64,000 nt of DNA from Albibacillus kandeliae. GTDB lineage: Bacteria > Pseudomonadota > Alphaproteobacteria > Rhodobacterales > Rhodobacteraceae. The notes beneath the pieces are model-generated. The model was not told the origin of the DNA. It saw only the letters and a program-made list of their open reading frames with translations, and ran no database searches. Where the stretch lies: assembly GCF_003116585.1 (NCBI RefSeq), contig NZ_QEHM01000006.1:434001-498000 (forward strand). The letters are read 5' to 3'. The position numbers and the translations under genes are program-made. Shown piece after piece: positions 8,371-16,556 of this stretch (positions are counted from its first letter, which is position 1; the number at the start of each line of letters is the position of its first letter).

Positions 8371-9651
8371 ATGTCACAGAAAACCATCGCCTTCTTCCCC
8401 GAGGCCGCGTTCGGCCCCGCCCTCAACTCGGTCGGCATCGCGCAGGCCTGCGAAAAGCTCGGCCACCGGGCCGTCTTCCTTTCCGACCCCGGCTTTGTCG
8501 ATGTCTACAAGGGCTACGGCTTCGAGGCGCACCCGGTGGCGCTCTCCGAACCGATGGACCCGGAGGTGATGGCGAAGTTCTGGGAAGACTTTATCAACGG
8601 CCACATCCCCAACTTCCGCAAGTCGCCGATCGAGCAGATCGACAACTACGTCAAGGAATGCTGGGAGGCGATCGTGGACAGCGCCAAGTGGGCGCAAAAG
8701 GACCTGCCGGGCGTGCTGGCCGCCATCAAGCCTGACATGATCTGCGTCGACAACGTGATCATGTTCCCCGCCATCAAGCAGTTCGGCGTGCCCTGGGTCC
8801 GCATCATCTCCTGCTCGGAGAACGAGATCCCCGACCCCAAGGTGCCGCCGCATCTCTCCGGTGTTTCGGTGAACGACCCCGAGGGCATGGCCGCCTATGA
8901 CGCGCGGTTCAAGGAAGTGATCCAGCCGATCCACGACGACTACAACGCCTTCCTCGCCGAGAACGACGAAGCCCCCTATCACCTCGGCGAATTCTTCGAG
9001 CCCTCGCCGACCATGAACCTCCTGCTCTACCCCGAGCCCGTCGCCTTCGAGCGCGAGACGCCGCTTGATCCGGGCCAGTTCCAGTACCTCGAAGGCTGCG
9101 TGCGCGAGGAGGAGCCCTACGAGGTGCCGACCTTCAAGGCCAACAACGACAAGCCGCTGCTCTACGTCTCCTTCGGCTCGCTCGGTTCTGGCGACACCGA
9201 CCTCTTGAAGCGGATCATCAAGACCCTCTCGGGCCTGCCCTACCGCGCACTGGTCAACGTGGGCGACTACATCGGCGAGTACGCCGACATCCCCGACAAC
9301 GTGCATATCGCCAGCTGGTATCCCCAGCCCTCGGTGATCCCGCAGGTCGACGCGGTGATCCACCACGGCGGCAACAACTCCTTCACCGAGTGCCTCTATT
9401 TCGGCAAACCGGCGATCATCATGCCCTATGTCTGGGACGGCCACGACAACGCCATGCGCGTGCAGGAAACCGGCCACGGCTTCGGCTTCCACCGCTACGA
9501 CTGGACCGACGAAGAACTGGCCAAGGCGCTGGAAACCTGCCTGACCGATGCGGCGATGCAGGCCAAGCTGGCAGAGACCTCGGCCCACATGCAGTCGCGC
9601 CACGGTCCGACCAAGGCGGCGAAAATCCTCGACGGGATCCTGTCCAAGTGA
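8371..9651 (+). CDS. GT1-like (UDP-/macrolide-type) glycosyltransferase, copy B
   Basis: 426-residue GT-B-fold protein, paralogue of the gene at 2093-3376. Donor-site motifs are WYPQPSVIPQVDAVIHHGGN, HHGGNNSF at residues 331-338, and MPYVWDGHDNAMR. The N-terminus, IAFFPEAAFGPALNSVGIAQ, aligns with the acceptor loop of GT1 enzymes but has Gly15-Pro16 where the catalytic GH pair would be, so the usual base His is missing, as in copy A. An AGGGAG site precedes the ATG. It is the first enzyme gene after the pot-like ATPase and is translationally coupled to the next cupin (GTGA overlap at 9648-9651). What it acts on is not known; an imported amine or a derivative is the contextual guess. Confidence 0.82.
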   Translation: MSQKTIAFFPEAAFGPALNSVGIAQACEKLGHRAVFLSDPGFVDVYKGYGFEAHPVALSEPMDPEVMAKFWEDFINGHIPNFRKSPIEQIDNYVKECWEAIVDSAKWAQKDLPGVLAAIKPDMICVDNVIMFPAIKQFGVPWVRIISCSENEIPDPKVPPHLSGVSVNDPEGMAAYDARFKEVIQPIHDDYNAFLAENDEAPYHLGEFFEPSPTMNLLLYPEPVAFERETPLDPGQFQYLEGCVREEEPYEVPTFKANNDKPLLYVSFGSLGSGDTDLLKRIIKTLSGLPYRALVNVGDYIGEYADIPDNVHIASWYPQPSVIPQVDAVIHHGGNNSFTECLYFGKPAIIMPYVWDGHDNAMRVQETGHGFGFHRYDWTDEELAKALETCLTDAAMQAKLAETSAHMQSRHGPTKAAKILDGILSK

Positions 9652-9995
9652 GCAGTGCACCGCACCTCTACGACGTCTCCACCCGAACCGATCTGGTCGA
9701 CTGGGGCGTTCAACCGGCAGCGCTGGAGGGGCAATCCCGTTCCTCCGGGCGTCTGGTCCACAAGGGCCCCGACAACCGCCCCGAGATCGGCACATGGGTC
9801 TGCACCCCGGGCCGCTGGCGTCTGGCCCTCCCCGCCGACGAGCTCTGCCACTTCGTGGCGGGCCGCGCCACCTACACCTCCGACGAGGGCGAGGTGATCG
9901 AGGTCAGCGCGGGCACGGTGGTGATGTTCCCCAAAGGCTGGAGCGGCGAATGCGCCGTCCACGAAGAAATGCGCAACGTCTATGCGCTGTTTTGA
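9648..9995 (+). CDS. Small cupin (DUF861/ureidoglycine-aminohydrolase-like), copy 1
   Basis: 115-residue single-domain cupin starting at a GTG that overlaps the upstream TGA (GTGA). It reads VSSAPHLYDVSTRTDLVDWG after the start. Beta-barrel features are CTPGRWRLALPADELCHFVA, GRATYTSDEGEVIEVSAGTV and VMFPKGWSGECAVHE, the DUF861 (Cupin_3) pattern also seen in EutQ and ureidoglycine hydrolases. The second cupin directly downstream is a paralogue with the same DLVDWG/NLVDWG start and WVCTPG core. No function is known for these small versions; binding a metal or small ligand, or detoxifying an intermediate for the aldehyde dehydrogenase, is possible. An ATG-only gene caller would miss this gene. 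Confidence 0.82.
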   Translation: MSSAPHLYDVSTRTDLVDWGVQPAALEGQSRSSGRLVHKGPDNRPEIGTWVCTPGRWRLALPADELCHFVAGRATYTSDEGEVIEVSAGTVVMFPKGWSGECAVHEEMRNVYALF

Positions 9996-10008
9996 AAGGT
10001 AGAAACCG

Positions 10009-10353
10009 ATGACGACTCCGGTGATGAACAAACCGCTGGAACAGGACAACCTCGTTGACTGGGGCGTGATCCCCACGATGATCGAGGGCAGCTCGCACAC
10101 CTCCGGCAAGGTCCTGCACAAGGGCCCCAATGGCGAGAGCGAATGCGGACTCTGGGTCTGCACCCCCGGCAAGTGGGAGTGCCACGTCACCCGTGACGAA
10201 TTCTGCCACTTCCTCGAAGGGCGCTGCACCTATGTCCATGAATCGGGCGAGGTGATCGAGATCACCCCCGATACCGCCGCCTTCTTTCCGCAGGACTGGA
10301 AGGGCGTCTGCACGGTCCACGAGACGATCAAGAAGGTCTACATGATCCGCTGA
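10009..10353 (+). CDS. Small cupin (DUF861/ureidoglycine-aminohydrolase-like), copy 2
   Basis: 114-residue cupin paralogous to the one ending 13 bases upstream. Shared blocks are LVDWGV, LHKGP, WVCTPGKW, EFCHFLEGRCTYV, GEVIEI and FFPQDWKGVCTVHE. Candidate metal or ligand residues lie around Cys/His in the DEFCHF block and the terminal CTVHE. The tandem pair probably arose by local duplication, like the two glycosyltransferases, and may form a heteromer. It lies in the same transcription unit, 26 bases before the aldehyde dehydrogenase. No specific reaction can be assigned. Confidence 0.85.
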   Translation: MTTPVMNKPLEQDNLVDWGVIPTMIEGSSHTSGKVLHKGPNGESECGLWVCTPGKWECHVTRDEFCHFLEGRCTYVHESGEVIEITPDTAAFFPQDWKGVCTVHETIKKVYMIR

Positions 10354-10379
10354 GCGCGGGTCATCCGAAAGGTTTCCCC

Positions 10380-11900
10380 ATGTTCGACCCCGCCAAGCCC
10401 AGCTATTTCCTGAACCCCGCGCATGTCCCGCTCGACGGCGCCGGGGTGACGCTGATCAACCCCTCCACGCTGGAGCCCGCCGGGGTCTATGGCGAACCCG
10501 GCCCGGAGGTGATCGACAGCGTGCTCGCCCGTGTGAACGCGGCGCAAAAGGGCTGGGCGGCGCTCGACCAGAAGAGCCGCGCGCGCATCCTGCATCAGGT
10601 CGCGAACGATATCGAGGCGGGCGACATGACCGAGGTCGCCCGCCTCATGACGCTTGAGACGGGCAAGCCCTTCCCCGAGGCCATCGGCGAGATCGCCAAC
10701 ATCCCGCCGGTGTTCCGCTATTACGCCGAAATGGCCCGCAACGACGGCGGCAAGATCGCAGGGACGATGCAGCCCGGTTCGTTCCAGTTCCAGACATGGG
10801 AGCCGCTGGGCACCACGGTCCATATCGTCCCCTACAACTTCCCCCTGATCCTCGGCTGCTGGTCCATCGCTGCCTCGCTTGCTGCAGGCAACGGCATCGT
10901 GTTGAAGGCCGCCCCCGCAGGCACCCTCTGCGCGATGAAGTTCATGGAGTTCTTCCACGCTCTTCCGACCGACCTCATCGCCTGCCTCCCCGGCGGTGGT
11001 GCGGTCGGGCAGCACCTGATCGACAGCCCGAAGACCCACGCTGTCGCCTTCACCGGCTCGGTCCCCACGGGCAAGGCCGTGGCCGTCGCCGCCGCGCAGC
11101 ACCTGAAACCGGCAGTGATCGAGGCCGGGGGCAGCGATCCGCTGATCGTCTCCAAGCACGCCGACCTCACCGTCGCCGCCGCCGGAGCCGTCACCGCCGC
11201 CTTCCTGCAATCGGGGCAGGTCTGCACCTCGACCGAGCGCATCTATGTGGTGGACGAAGTTCACGATGCCTTTGTCGCGGCCTTTGTCGCCCACGCGCAA
11301 AAGCTCCGCATCGGCGACGGCATGGGCATCTCCGAAATCGGCCCGCTGGTCTCCGAACCCGCCCGCGCCAAGGTGATGCGGCTGGTCGAGGACGCGGTGG
11401 CGCAGGGCGCCACCATCGAATGCGGCGGCAAGATCCCCGAAGGCGCGGGCCCCGGCTGGTTCTACGAACCCACCATCCTCACCGGCGTCAAACCCGGCAT
11501 GGCGATCCTGACCGAGGAAATCTTCGGTCCTGCCGTCTCGATCATCCGGGTCAAGGACTTCGACGAGGCGCTGACGATGGCCAACGACAGCCCCTTCGGC
11601 CTCGGCGCCTGCGCCTTCACCGATGATCTGGAAGAAGCCTTCCGCGCGGTGAACGAACTGCAAGCCGGCATGGTCTGGGTCAACAACCCGCTGGTCGACA
11701 ACGACGCGCTGCCCTTCGGCGGCATCAAGAATTCCGGCCTCGGCCGCACGCTGGGGCGGCAGGGGCTCGACGCCTTCCGCCAGCCCAAAATGGCCGTGAT
11801 CGACCCCAAGGCAAGGCTCGCCGACTGGTGGTACCCCTACCCCGACGGCTGGTTTTACTCCGAGGACGCACAGGGCGGCCGCAGCCACGTGGCTGGCTGA
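10380..11900 (+). CDS. NAD(P)-dependent aldehyde dehydrogenase
   Basis: 506-residue ALDH-superfamily enzyme oxidising an aldehyde to the acid. The nucleophile is Cys282 in SGQVCTSTERIYV and the general base is Glu248 in VIEAGGSDPLIV. The cofactor loop is FTGSVPTGKAVAVAA, and the substrate/oligomer motif TEEIFGPAVSIIRVKDFDEA is near the C-terminus. It resembles succinate-semialdehyde or aminoaldehyde dehydrogenases, which fits a pot-like amine importer. No aminotransferase, amine oxidase or amine dehydrogenase that would produce the aldehyde is in the operon. It is the last gene of the unit; its stop (11898-11900) abuts the stop of the opposite gene with no gap. Confidence 0.9.
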   Translation: MFDPAKPSYFLNPAHVPLDGAGVTLINPSTLEPAGVYGEPGPEVIDSVLARVNAAQKGWAALDQKSRARILHQVANDIEAGDMTEVARLMTLETGKPFPEAIGEIANIPPVFRYYAEMARNDGGKIAGTMQPGSFQFQTWEPLGTTVHIVPYNFPLILGCWSIAASLAAGNGIVLKAAPAGTLCAMKFMEFFHALPTDLIACLPGGGAVGQHLIDSPKTHAVAFTGSVPTGKAVAVAAAQHLKPAVIEAGGSDPLIVSKHADLTVAAAGAVTAAFLQSGQVCTSTERIYVVDEVHDAFVAAFVAHAQKLRIGDGMGISEIGPLVSEPARAKVMRLVEDAVAQGATIECGGKIPEGAGPGWFYEPTILTGVKPGMAILTEEIFGPAVSIIRVKDFDEALTMANDSPFGLGACAFTDDLEEAFRAVNELQAGMVWVNNPLVDNDALPFGGIKNSGLGRTLGRQGLDAFRQPKMAVIDPKARLADWWYPYPDGWFYSEDAQGGRSHVAG

Positions 11901-13748
11901 TCAGCCGAACACGATATCGTCGCGCAGGTCGGCGATGGTGATGTTCTGAACCGTCAGGATATCGCCGTCGCCGAAGTCGAATACCACGTTGCCCGAAACC
12001 TCGCTGGCATGACGCAGGGCCTGCCGCAGGGTCGACACCCCCAGATCGGGCAGCAGCTTGAGCGTGTCGTGGTCGTCCTGAAAATCGATGATCCGGTCGC
12101 GGTCGTCGCCCGCACCAAAGACAAAGGTGTCCTTCCCGGCATTTCCGCGCATCACGTCGTTGCCTGCCTCACCGCGCAGGCGGTCGTTGCCCGTGCCGCC
12201 CTTGAGCACGTCCTTGCCCGCGCCGCCCAACAGGATGTCGCGCCCCGCGTCCCCGTTCAACTCGTCGTTGCCGCCGTCCCCGCGCAGCCGGTCCGCACCT
12301 TCGCCGCCCGAGATCGTGTCGGCCCCGGCCCCTCCGCGCAGGTCGTCGTCGCCCCGCCGCCCGCCTATACGGTCGTCCCCGCCGCGCCCCATCAGCGTGT
12401 CGTCAAAGGCCTGCCCGGCCATGACCTCGCCCCGGTTGGCACCAAGGCGATACATTCCGGTCGTGACCTCCGGCAGGTCACCCACCAGTTCGATCGCCCT
12501 TATGTCGAGCATCCCGGTCTCCGGGTTCGCATCAACGCTGACATAGCGCAGCACCCCGTTGTCGAAGGTCGGCAACGTGTGCGAGCCAAAGAAGTAGGTC
12601 TGGTCGGACTCGACATCGACCGCATCGTAGATCTGGAAAACGCCCTCGCCGCCGTTCAGCAGCAGCACCGGGAACGCGCCGTCGTTGTAGGGCCCGCTCC
12701 AGCCCTGCGGCACGATGTCGAGGCGCCCGTCGCCGTTCACGTCGTAGAAGTTCAGCCCGTAGGGAATCTGGGACCCCGAGAAATAGCCCGCGTCGGCCCC
12801 GAACCACCGCGCGCTGTCATCGGTCACCTTGCCGTTGTCCGACACCTCGAAGACCTGGATCGCGAACTCCGAGGTGTAGCCCTCGCCCGCGCGACGCCCC
12901 TGACCGATCATCACCAGTTCAAGGTCGCCGTCGCCGTCGAGGTCGACGGCCTGCAGGTCGATCACCTCCTGCGCGTTCCTCAGCTTCTTGTGGTCCGGCA
13001 GAACGACGGCATGGTCGTCGTCAAAGCTGCCGCCCTGATTGAAGAAGATCCACGATTTGCGCGGCGGATTGGTCCCGGGTTCCTCCTGCTTGCCGACGAT
13101 CAGGTCCGCCAGACCGTCGTTGTTCAGGTCGGCGAACTCGGCCCATTGCTGGCGAATGTAGCTGCTGGAATCGTTCTGCGTCGCGATGCTCTCGGGCAGC
13201 GCGCTGCGGTCGAGGGTAAAGCTGCCGCTCCCGTCATTGATCAGCAGGAACGGCTGCGCGTTGTCCTCGTCGCCGTTGGTCTGCACGAAGATGTCGAGGT
13301 CGCCGTCGTCGTCGATGTCGCCTATGGCGACGCTGTGCGAGAACCCGGTCGCCGGGTTGGGAAACGACACCGCTGTCCAGCCGCCCGCCCCGTCGCTCAT
13401 CATCAGGACGTCTTTCTCGCCCGGCGCTTCGGAGGTGTCGGGCCCGGTGTAGGCCACGTAGAAATCCATGTCGCCGTCGCCGTTCAGGTCGCCCACGGCA
13501 GCATCGCGGGGCACGTAGCGGCCGGGCAGTTGCGCCCCGATGGAAAAGCCCCCGTTGGCGTCGCCCAGCAACAGGTACGCCGCATAGTCGGTGCTGTCGT
13601 CGCCGTAGTTGTCTGTGGCGGCAAGGATATCGGTAATGCCGTCACCGTTGGCGTCGAAGCTGCGCGTGTAGGTGATGTTCGGCAGCACGTCCGGCATACC
13701 GAGCGATGCAATGTTGTAGTTCCACTGGAACCGGTCGGAAATATCCAT
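11901..13748 (-). CDS. FG-GAP/VCBS-repeat protein with RTX calcium-binding C-terminus (type I secreted)
   Basis: 615-residue extracellular protein. Residues ~20-400 contain at least six Asp-rich FG-GAP/VCBS calcium loops, such as FDANGDGITDIL, GDLNGDGDMDFY, ADLNNDGLADLI and YDVNGDGRLDIV, suggesting a beta-propeller. Residues ~450-540 are glycine-rich RTX nonapeptides (GAGADTISGGEGADRLRGDG type) that bind calcium outside the cell. There is no N-terminal signal peptide, as expected for export by a type I system using a C-terminal signal. No ABC/MFP/TolC secretion genes lie nearby, so the exporter must be elsewhere. Its ligand is unknown. It is convergent with the aldehyde dehydrogenase with directly adjoining stops (TGA|TCA), leaving no room for a terminator. 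Confidence 0.88.
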   Translation of the reverse strand: MDISDRFQWNYNIASLGMPDVLPNITYTRSFDANGDGITDILAATDNYGDDSTDYAAYLLLGDANGGFSIGAQLPGRYVPRDAAVGDLNGDGDMDFYVAYTGPDTSEAPGEKDVLMMSDGAGGWTAVSFPNPATGFSHSVAIGDIDDDGDLDIFVQTNGDEDNAQPFLLINDGSGSFTLDRSALPESIATQNDSSSYIRQQWAEFADLNNDGLADLIVGKQEEPGTNPPRKSWIFFNQGGSFDDDHAVVLPDHKKLRNAQEVIDLQAVDLDGDGDLELVMIGQGRRAGEGYTSEFAIQVFEVSDNGKVTDDSARWFGADAGYFSGSQIPYGLNFYDVNGDGRLDIVPQGWSGPYNDGAFPVLLLNGGEGVFQIYDAVDVESDQTYFFGSHTLPTFDNGVLRYVSVDANPETGMLDIRAIELVGDLPEVTTGMYRLGANRGEVMAGQAFDDTLMGRGGDDRIGGRRGDDDLRGGAGADTISGGEGADRLRGDGGNDELNGDAGRDILLGGAGKDVLKGGTGNDRLRGEAGNDVMRGNAGKDTFVFGAGDDRDRIIDFQDDHDTLKLLPDLGVSTLRQALRHASEVSGNVVFDFGDGDILTVQNITIADLRDDIVFG

Positions 13749-13884
13749 CGGGCAGTCTCAATCACGCGCTGACAATGACAGCGGGGATCTCTCCGCAGCG
13801 GGGTCCGGCCTGTCAACGCGCGGGGCCCACGGCCCGCGCGTTTAGGGGCCCGCTGTGGCCGCCCTGCCGCGTGGCGCCTCGCCC

Positions 13885-14943
13885 TCAGGCCACGGCCTGG
13901 CAGAACTTCTTGCCCTCGCGCTCGATCTCCTCGATCTCGCCGCGCCGGATCAGTCGGTTGGCATGCGCCAGCGTCTCGGTGAAGGCAAAGCTCATCTGGT
14001 GCGGGTCGAGCGGCCGGGTGAACAGGATCGGCACCAGCTCGGCGATGGAATGGGGCTTCTCGGCGCAGGCCGCGCGGATGCGGTCGCAGCGCTCCTCGTG
14101 ATGCGCCTCCAGTTCCTCGCAGCGGTGGTGCAGCCCATGAAACGGCCGACGGTGCCCCGGCAGAACCAGAACGTCATCGGGAATCTCGGCGCGCAGGTAA
14201 CGCAGGGTGCGCAGGAAGTGACCCAGCGGATCGCCGTTCGGCTCGCCCGCCCAGACGCTGACGTTGGGCGAGATCTTCTCGAGCACCTGATCGGCGGCGA
14301 ACAGCAGCTTGTCGGCCTCGCTGTAGAGCATGATCTGCTCGGGCGCGTGTCCGTCACCGGTAAAGACGCGGAACTGCCGCTTGCCGATGGTCAGCTGGTC
14401 GCCCAGCAGCAGGCGCAGGAAGGTCGGCGGCAGGTTGTCGACCAGCTTGAGATACTCGTTGCCCTGGATCGCGACGAGGCCGGCGGCCTCCTCGCTCATC
14501 CCGTGGCTGCGGTAGAAATCGAAGTAGTAGCGCGAGCCGAAGTCCTGCGGCGCGAGCGAGATCACCCGGCTCGACATATAGGCGGTCTGGCTGGTCAGCA
14601 GCGGCGCACCGCTCTTTTCGCAGAGGTAACCGGCCAACCCGATGTGGTCGGGGTGGTGATGGGTCACGATCACCTTGGTCAGCTTGAAGCCCTTGAGAGC
14701 CCCGTCGAACAGGGTCTCCCACATGTCGATGGCCTTCTTCGTCTTGATCCCGGTATCGACCACCGCCCAGCCGTCGCCGTCCTCGATGAGGTAGATGTTC
14801 ACGTGATCCAGCTGAAACGGCAGCGGGATGCGGAACCAGAGGATGCCCGGCGCGATCTCCTGCACCGCGCCGTATTCGGGCACCTCGGCAATCGGAAAGG
14901 TCAGCGCATCATGGATCTTGGCGGCGGCGTTGGTCAGGGGCAT
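13885..14943 (-). CDS. MBL-fold metallo-hydrolase
   Basis: 352-residue cytosolic hydrolase of the metallo-beta-lactamase fold. The di-metal motif is THHHPDHIGLAG, followed by the third-ligand region FTGDGHAPEQIMLYS, an AADQVLEKISPNV segment and a C-terminal VLPGHRRPFHGLHHR with the last His. A helical tail after the barrel resembles glyoxalase-II-like or LACTB2-like thioesterases that act on acyl thioesters. The N-terminus PLTNAAAKIHDALTFPIAEV has no signal peptide. It lies 76 bases downstream of the M20D amidohydrolase on the same strand and may be co-transcribed. The substrate is unassigned. Confidence 0.82.
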   Translation of the reverse strand: MPLTNAAAKIHDALTFPIAEVPEYGAVQEIAPGILWFRIPLPFQLDHVNIYLIEDGDGWAVVDTGIKTKKAIDMWETLFDGALKGFKLTKVIVTHHHPDHIGLAGYLCEKSGAPLLTSQTAYMSSRVISLAPQDFGSRYYFDFYRSHGMSEEAAGLVAIQGNEYLKLVDNLPPTFLRLLLGDQLTIGKRQFRVFTGDGHAPEQIMLYSEADKLLFAADQVLEKISPNVSVWAGEPNGDPLGHFLRTLRYLRAEIPDDVLVLPGHRRPFHGLHHRCEELEAHHEERCDRIRAACAEKPHSIAELVPILFTRPLDPHQMSFAFTETLAHANRLIRRGEIEEIEREGKKFCQAVA

Positions 14944-15019
14944 TCGGGTTCACTCGACAGTGGCAGTGGCGGCGCAGGACTGCGCCGCGGGGCGTTTCAA
15001 CGGGAGCGCCGGAGGGCGA

Positions 15020-16435
15020 TCAGGCCATCGCGGCAATCGGCGGCTCGGCGCTTTCCGGCAGCGGGCAGACGTATCCCGCGGGCCCGGTCCGGCGCGCAAG
15101 GTCTTCCTTGGCCCGCGCCCGCAGGTCCGGGTCGCGCATCGCGTCGGCCCCGGTCGCGGCCATGACCGCCGCCGCGTGCACCATACCCTTGATCGCCGGC
15201 TGGCTCTTGCCCTGTGCAACCACCTGCCAGCTGTGCAGCTGCGTCCCGATGGCATGGGTCGCGCCCCAGAGCTGGATCGTCGGCACCACCCAGCTGACGT
15301 CCGACACGTCGGTCGAGCCGCCCATCGGCACCACCGGGGCGTCGGCGGGCACCACGAAATCGGCCAGCGGCTTGCGGCTTTCCTCGACGAGGCCCATCGA
15401 CTTGTAGGCGGCAAGGATGTCGTCCTCGCTCAGCGTGGCCTGGAACCGCGCCGCATAGGCCCGGTCGACGTCCGAAAACGGCGGCGGCCCGAGCTGTTCG
15501 AGGTTGCGCTGCATCGCCTCGCCCAGCGGGGCGTTGTAGATCAGGTTCGACACGGCGGCGAGGACCTCGTCCGACACCTCGGTCTCGGTCATCATCGCCG
15601 CGCCCTTGGCGACCTTGCGCACGCGGGCCAGCAGCGCCAGCATTTCCGGTGCCGTCGCCGCGCGGACCACATAGCGCACCTTGGCATGGGCCTGCACCAC
15701 GTTGGGTGAGATGCCGCCGCCGTCGATGATGGCGTAGTGAATCCGCGCCTCGTCGGGCATGTGTTCGCGCAGGTAGTTGATGCCGACGCTCATCAGTTCG
15801 ACACCGTCGAGCGCGCTGCGGCCGAGGTGCGGCGCGCCTGCCGCGTGCGAGGCCTTGCCCTCGAAGGTGAAGTCGACCCGCGCATTCGACAGCGAACTGC
15901 CCTTCAGCACCCCCGGAATGCTGCCCGGGTGCCACGTGATGGCGATATCGACGTCATCGAAGGCACCGTCGCGCACCATGAATGCCTTGGCCGCGCCGCC
16001 CTCTTCCGCGGGGCAGCCGTAATAGCGCACCCGACCCGGCGTTCCGGTTTCTTCCAGCCAGTTCTTGACCGCCGTCGCCGCCAGCAGCGCGGCCGAGCCC
16101 AGCAGGTTGTGCCCGCAGCCGTGCCCGTTCGCCCCGGCAACCAGCGGCGCCTTCTCGAAGACGTCGGCCTCCTGGCTCATGCCCGCCAGCGCGTCGTACT
16201 CGCCAAGGAAGGCGATCACCGGACCACCCTCGCCCGCCTCGCCCATCACCGCGGTCGGGATGTTGGCAAGGTTCTCGGTCACGCGGAAACCCTGAAAGGT
16301 CAGTTCCTCAAGGTGCGCGGCGGCGCTCGCCTTTTCGGCATAGCAGGTCTCGGGGGTGGCCCAGACCTTGTCGCTCAGCGCCTTGAACCGGTCCTTTGCG
16401 TCCTCGACATATGTCCACAACGGGTGTTCGTTCAT
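15020..16435 (-). CDS. M20D-family amidohydrolase/peptidase (AbgB-like)
   Basis: 471-residue metal-dependent amidohydrolase, length and order as in AbgB (p-aminobenzoyl-glutamate hydrolase subunit). Metal-site motifs are GHGCGHNLLGSAALLAATAV and CPAEEGGAAKAFMVRDGAFD, with a WHPG His-containing motif after ITWHPGSIPGV. The lid/dimer domain starts near SLSNARVDFTFEGKASHAAG. C-terminal VVPMGGSTDVSDVSWVVPTI is conserved in the family. An AGGAG site 8 bases before the ATG supports the start. Such enzymes cleave amide-linked aromatic or amino acids; the natural substrate here is unknown. It is upstream of the MBL-fold hydrolase on the same strand. Confidence 0.87.
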   Translation of the reverse strand: MNEHPLWTYVEDAKDRFKALSDKVWATPETCYAEKASAAAHLEELTFQGFRVTENLANIPTAVMGEAGEGGPVIAFLGEYDALAGMSQEADVFEKAPLVAGANGHGCGHNLLGSAALLAATAVKNWLEETGTPGRVRYYGCPAEEGGAAKAFMVRDGAFDDVDIAITWHPGSIPGVLKGSSLSNARVDFTFEGKASHAAGAPHLGRSALDGVELMSVGINYLREHMPDEARIHYAIIDGGGISPNVVQAHAKVRYVVRAATAPEMLALLARVRKVAKGAAMMTETEVSDEVLAAVSNLIYNAPLGEAMQRNLEQLGPPPFSDVDRAYAARFQATLSEDDILAAYKSMGLVEESRKPLADFVVPADAPVVPMGGSTDVSDVSWVVPTIQLWGATHAIGTQLHSWQVVAQGKSQPAIKGMVHAAAVMAATGADAMRDPDLRARAKEDLARRTGPAGYVCPLPESAEPPIAAMA

Positions 16436-16556
16436 CGCGCCGGCTCCTGTGTTCGGAAAGATCGGCAGGATGGATGGTCCCGCCCCGCCGGGATGTCCCC
16501 GAACCTAGAACCGCGATACGGGATTTGCAATCGGAGGCGGGACATGCGCCCGCACG

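Noticed and set aside
12150-12400. Regularly spaced GC-rich DNA repeats that might suggest a satellite or CRISPR-like array
   Set aside because: They encode RTX nonapeptides; the spacing is set by the protein repeat, and there are no unique spacers.
12009-13772. A 587-codon plus-strand open frame opposite the RTX/FG-GAP gene
   Set aside because: It is antisense to repeat-rich coding DNA. Its translation is Val/Arg/Gly-biased with no domain, while the minus strand has clear FG-GAP and RTX motifs.
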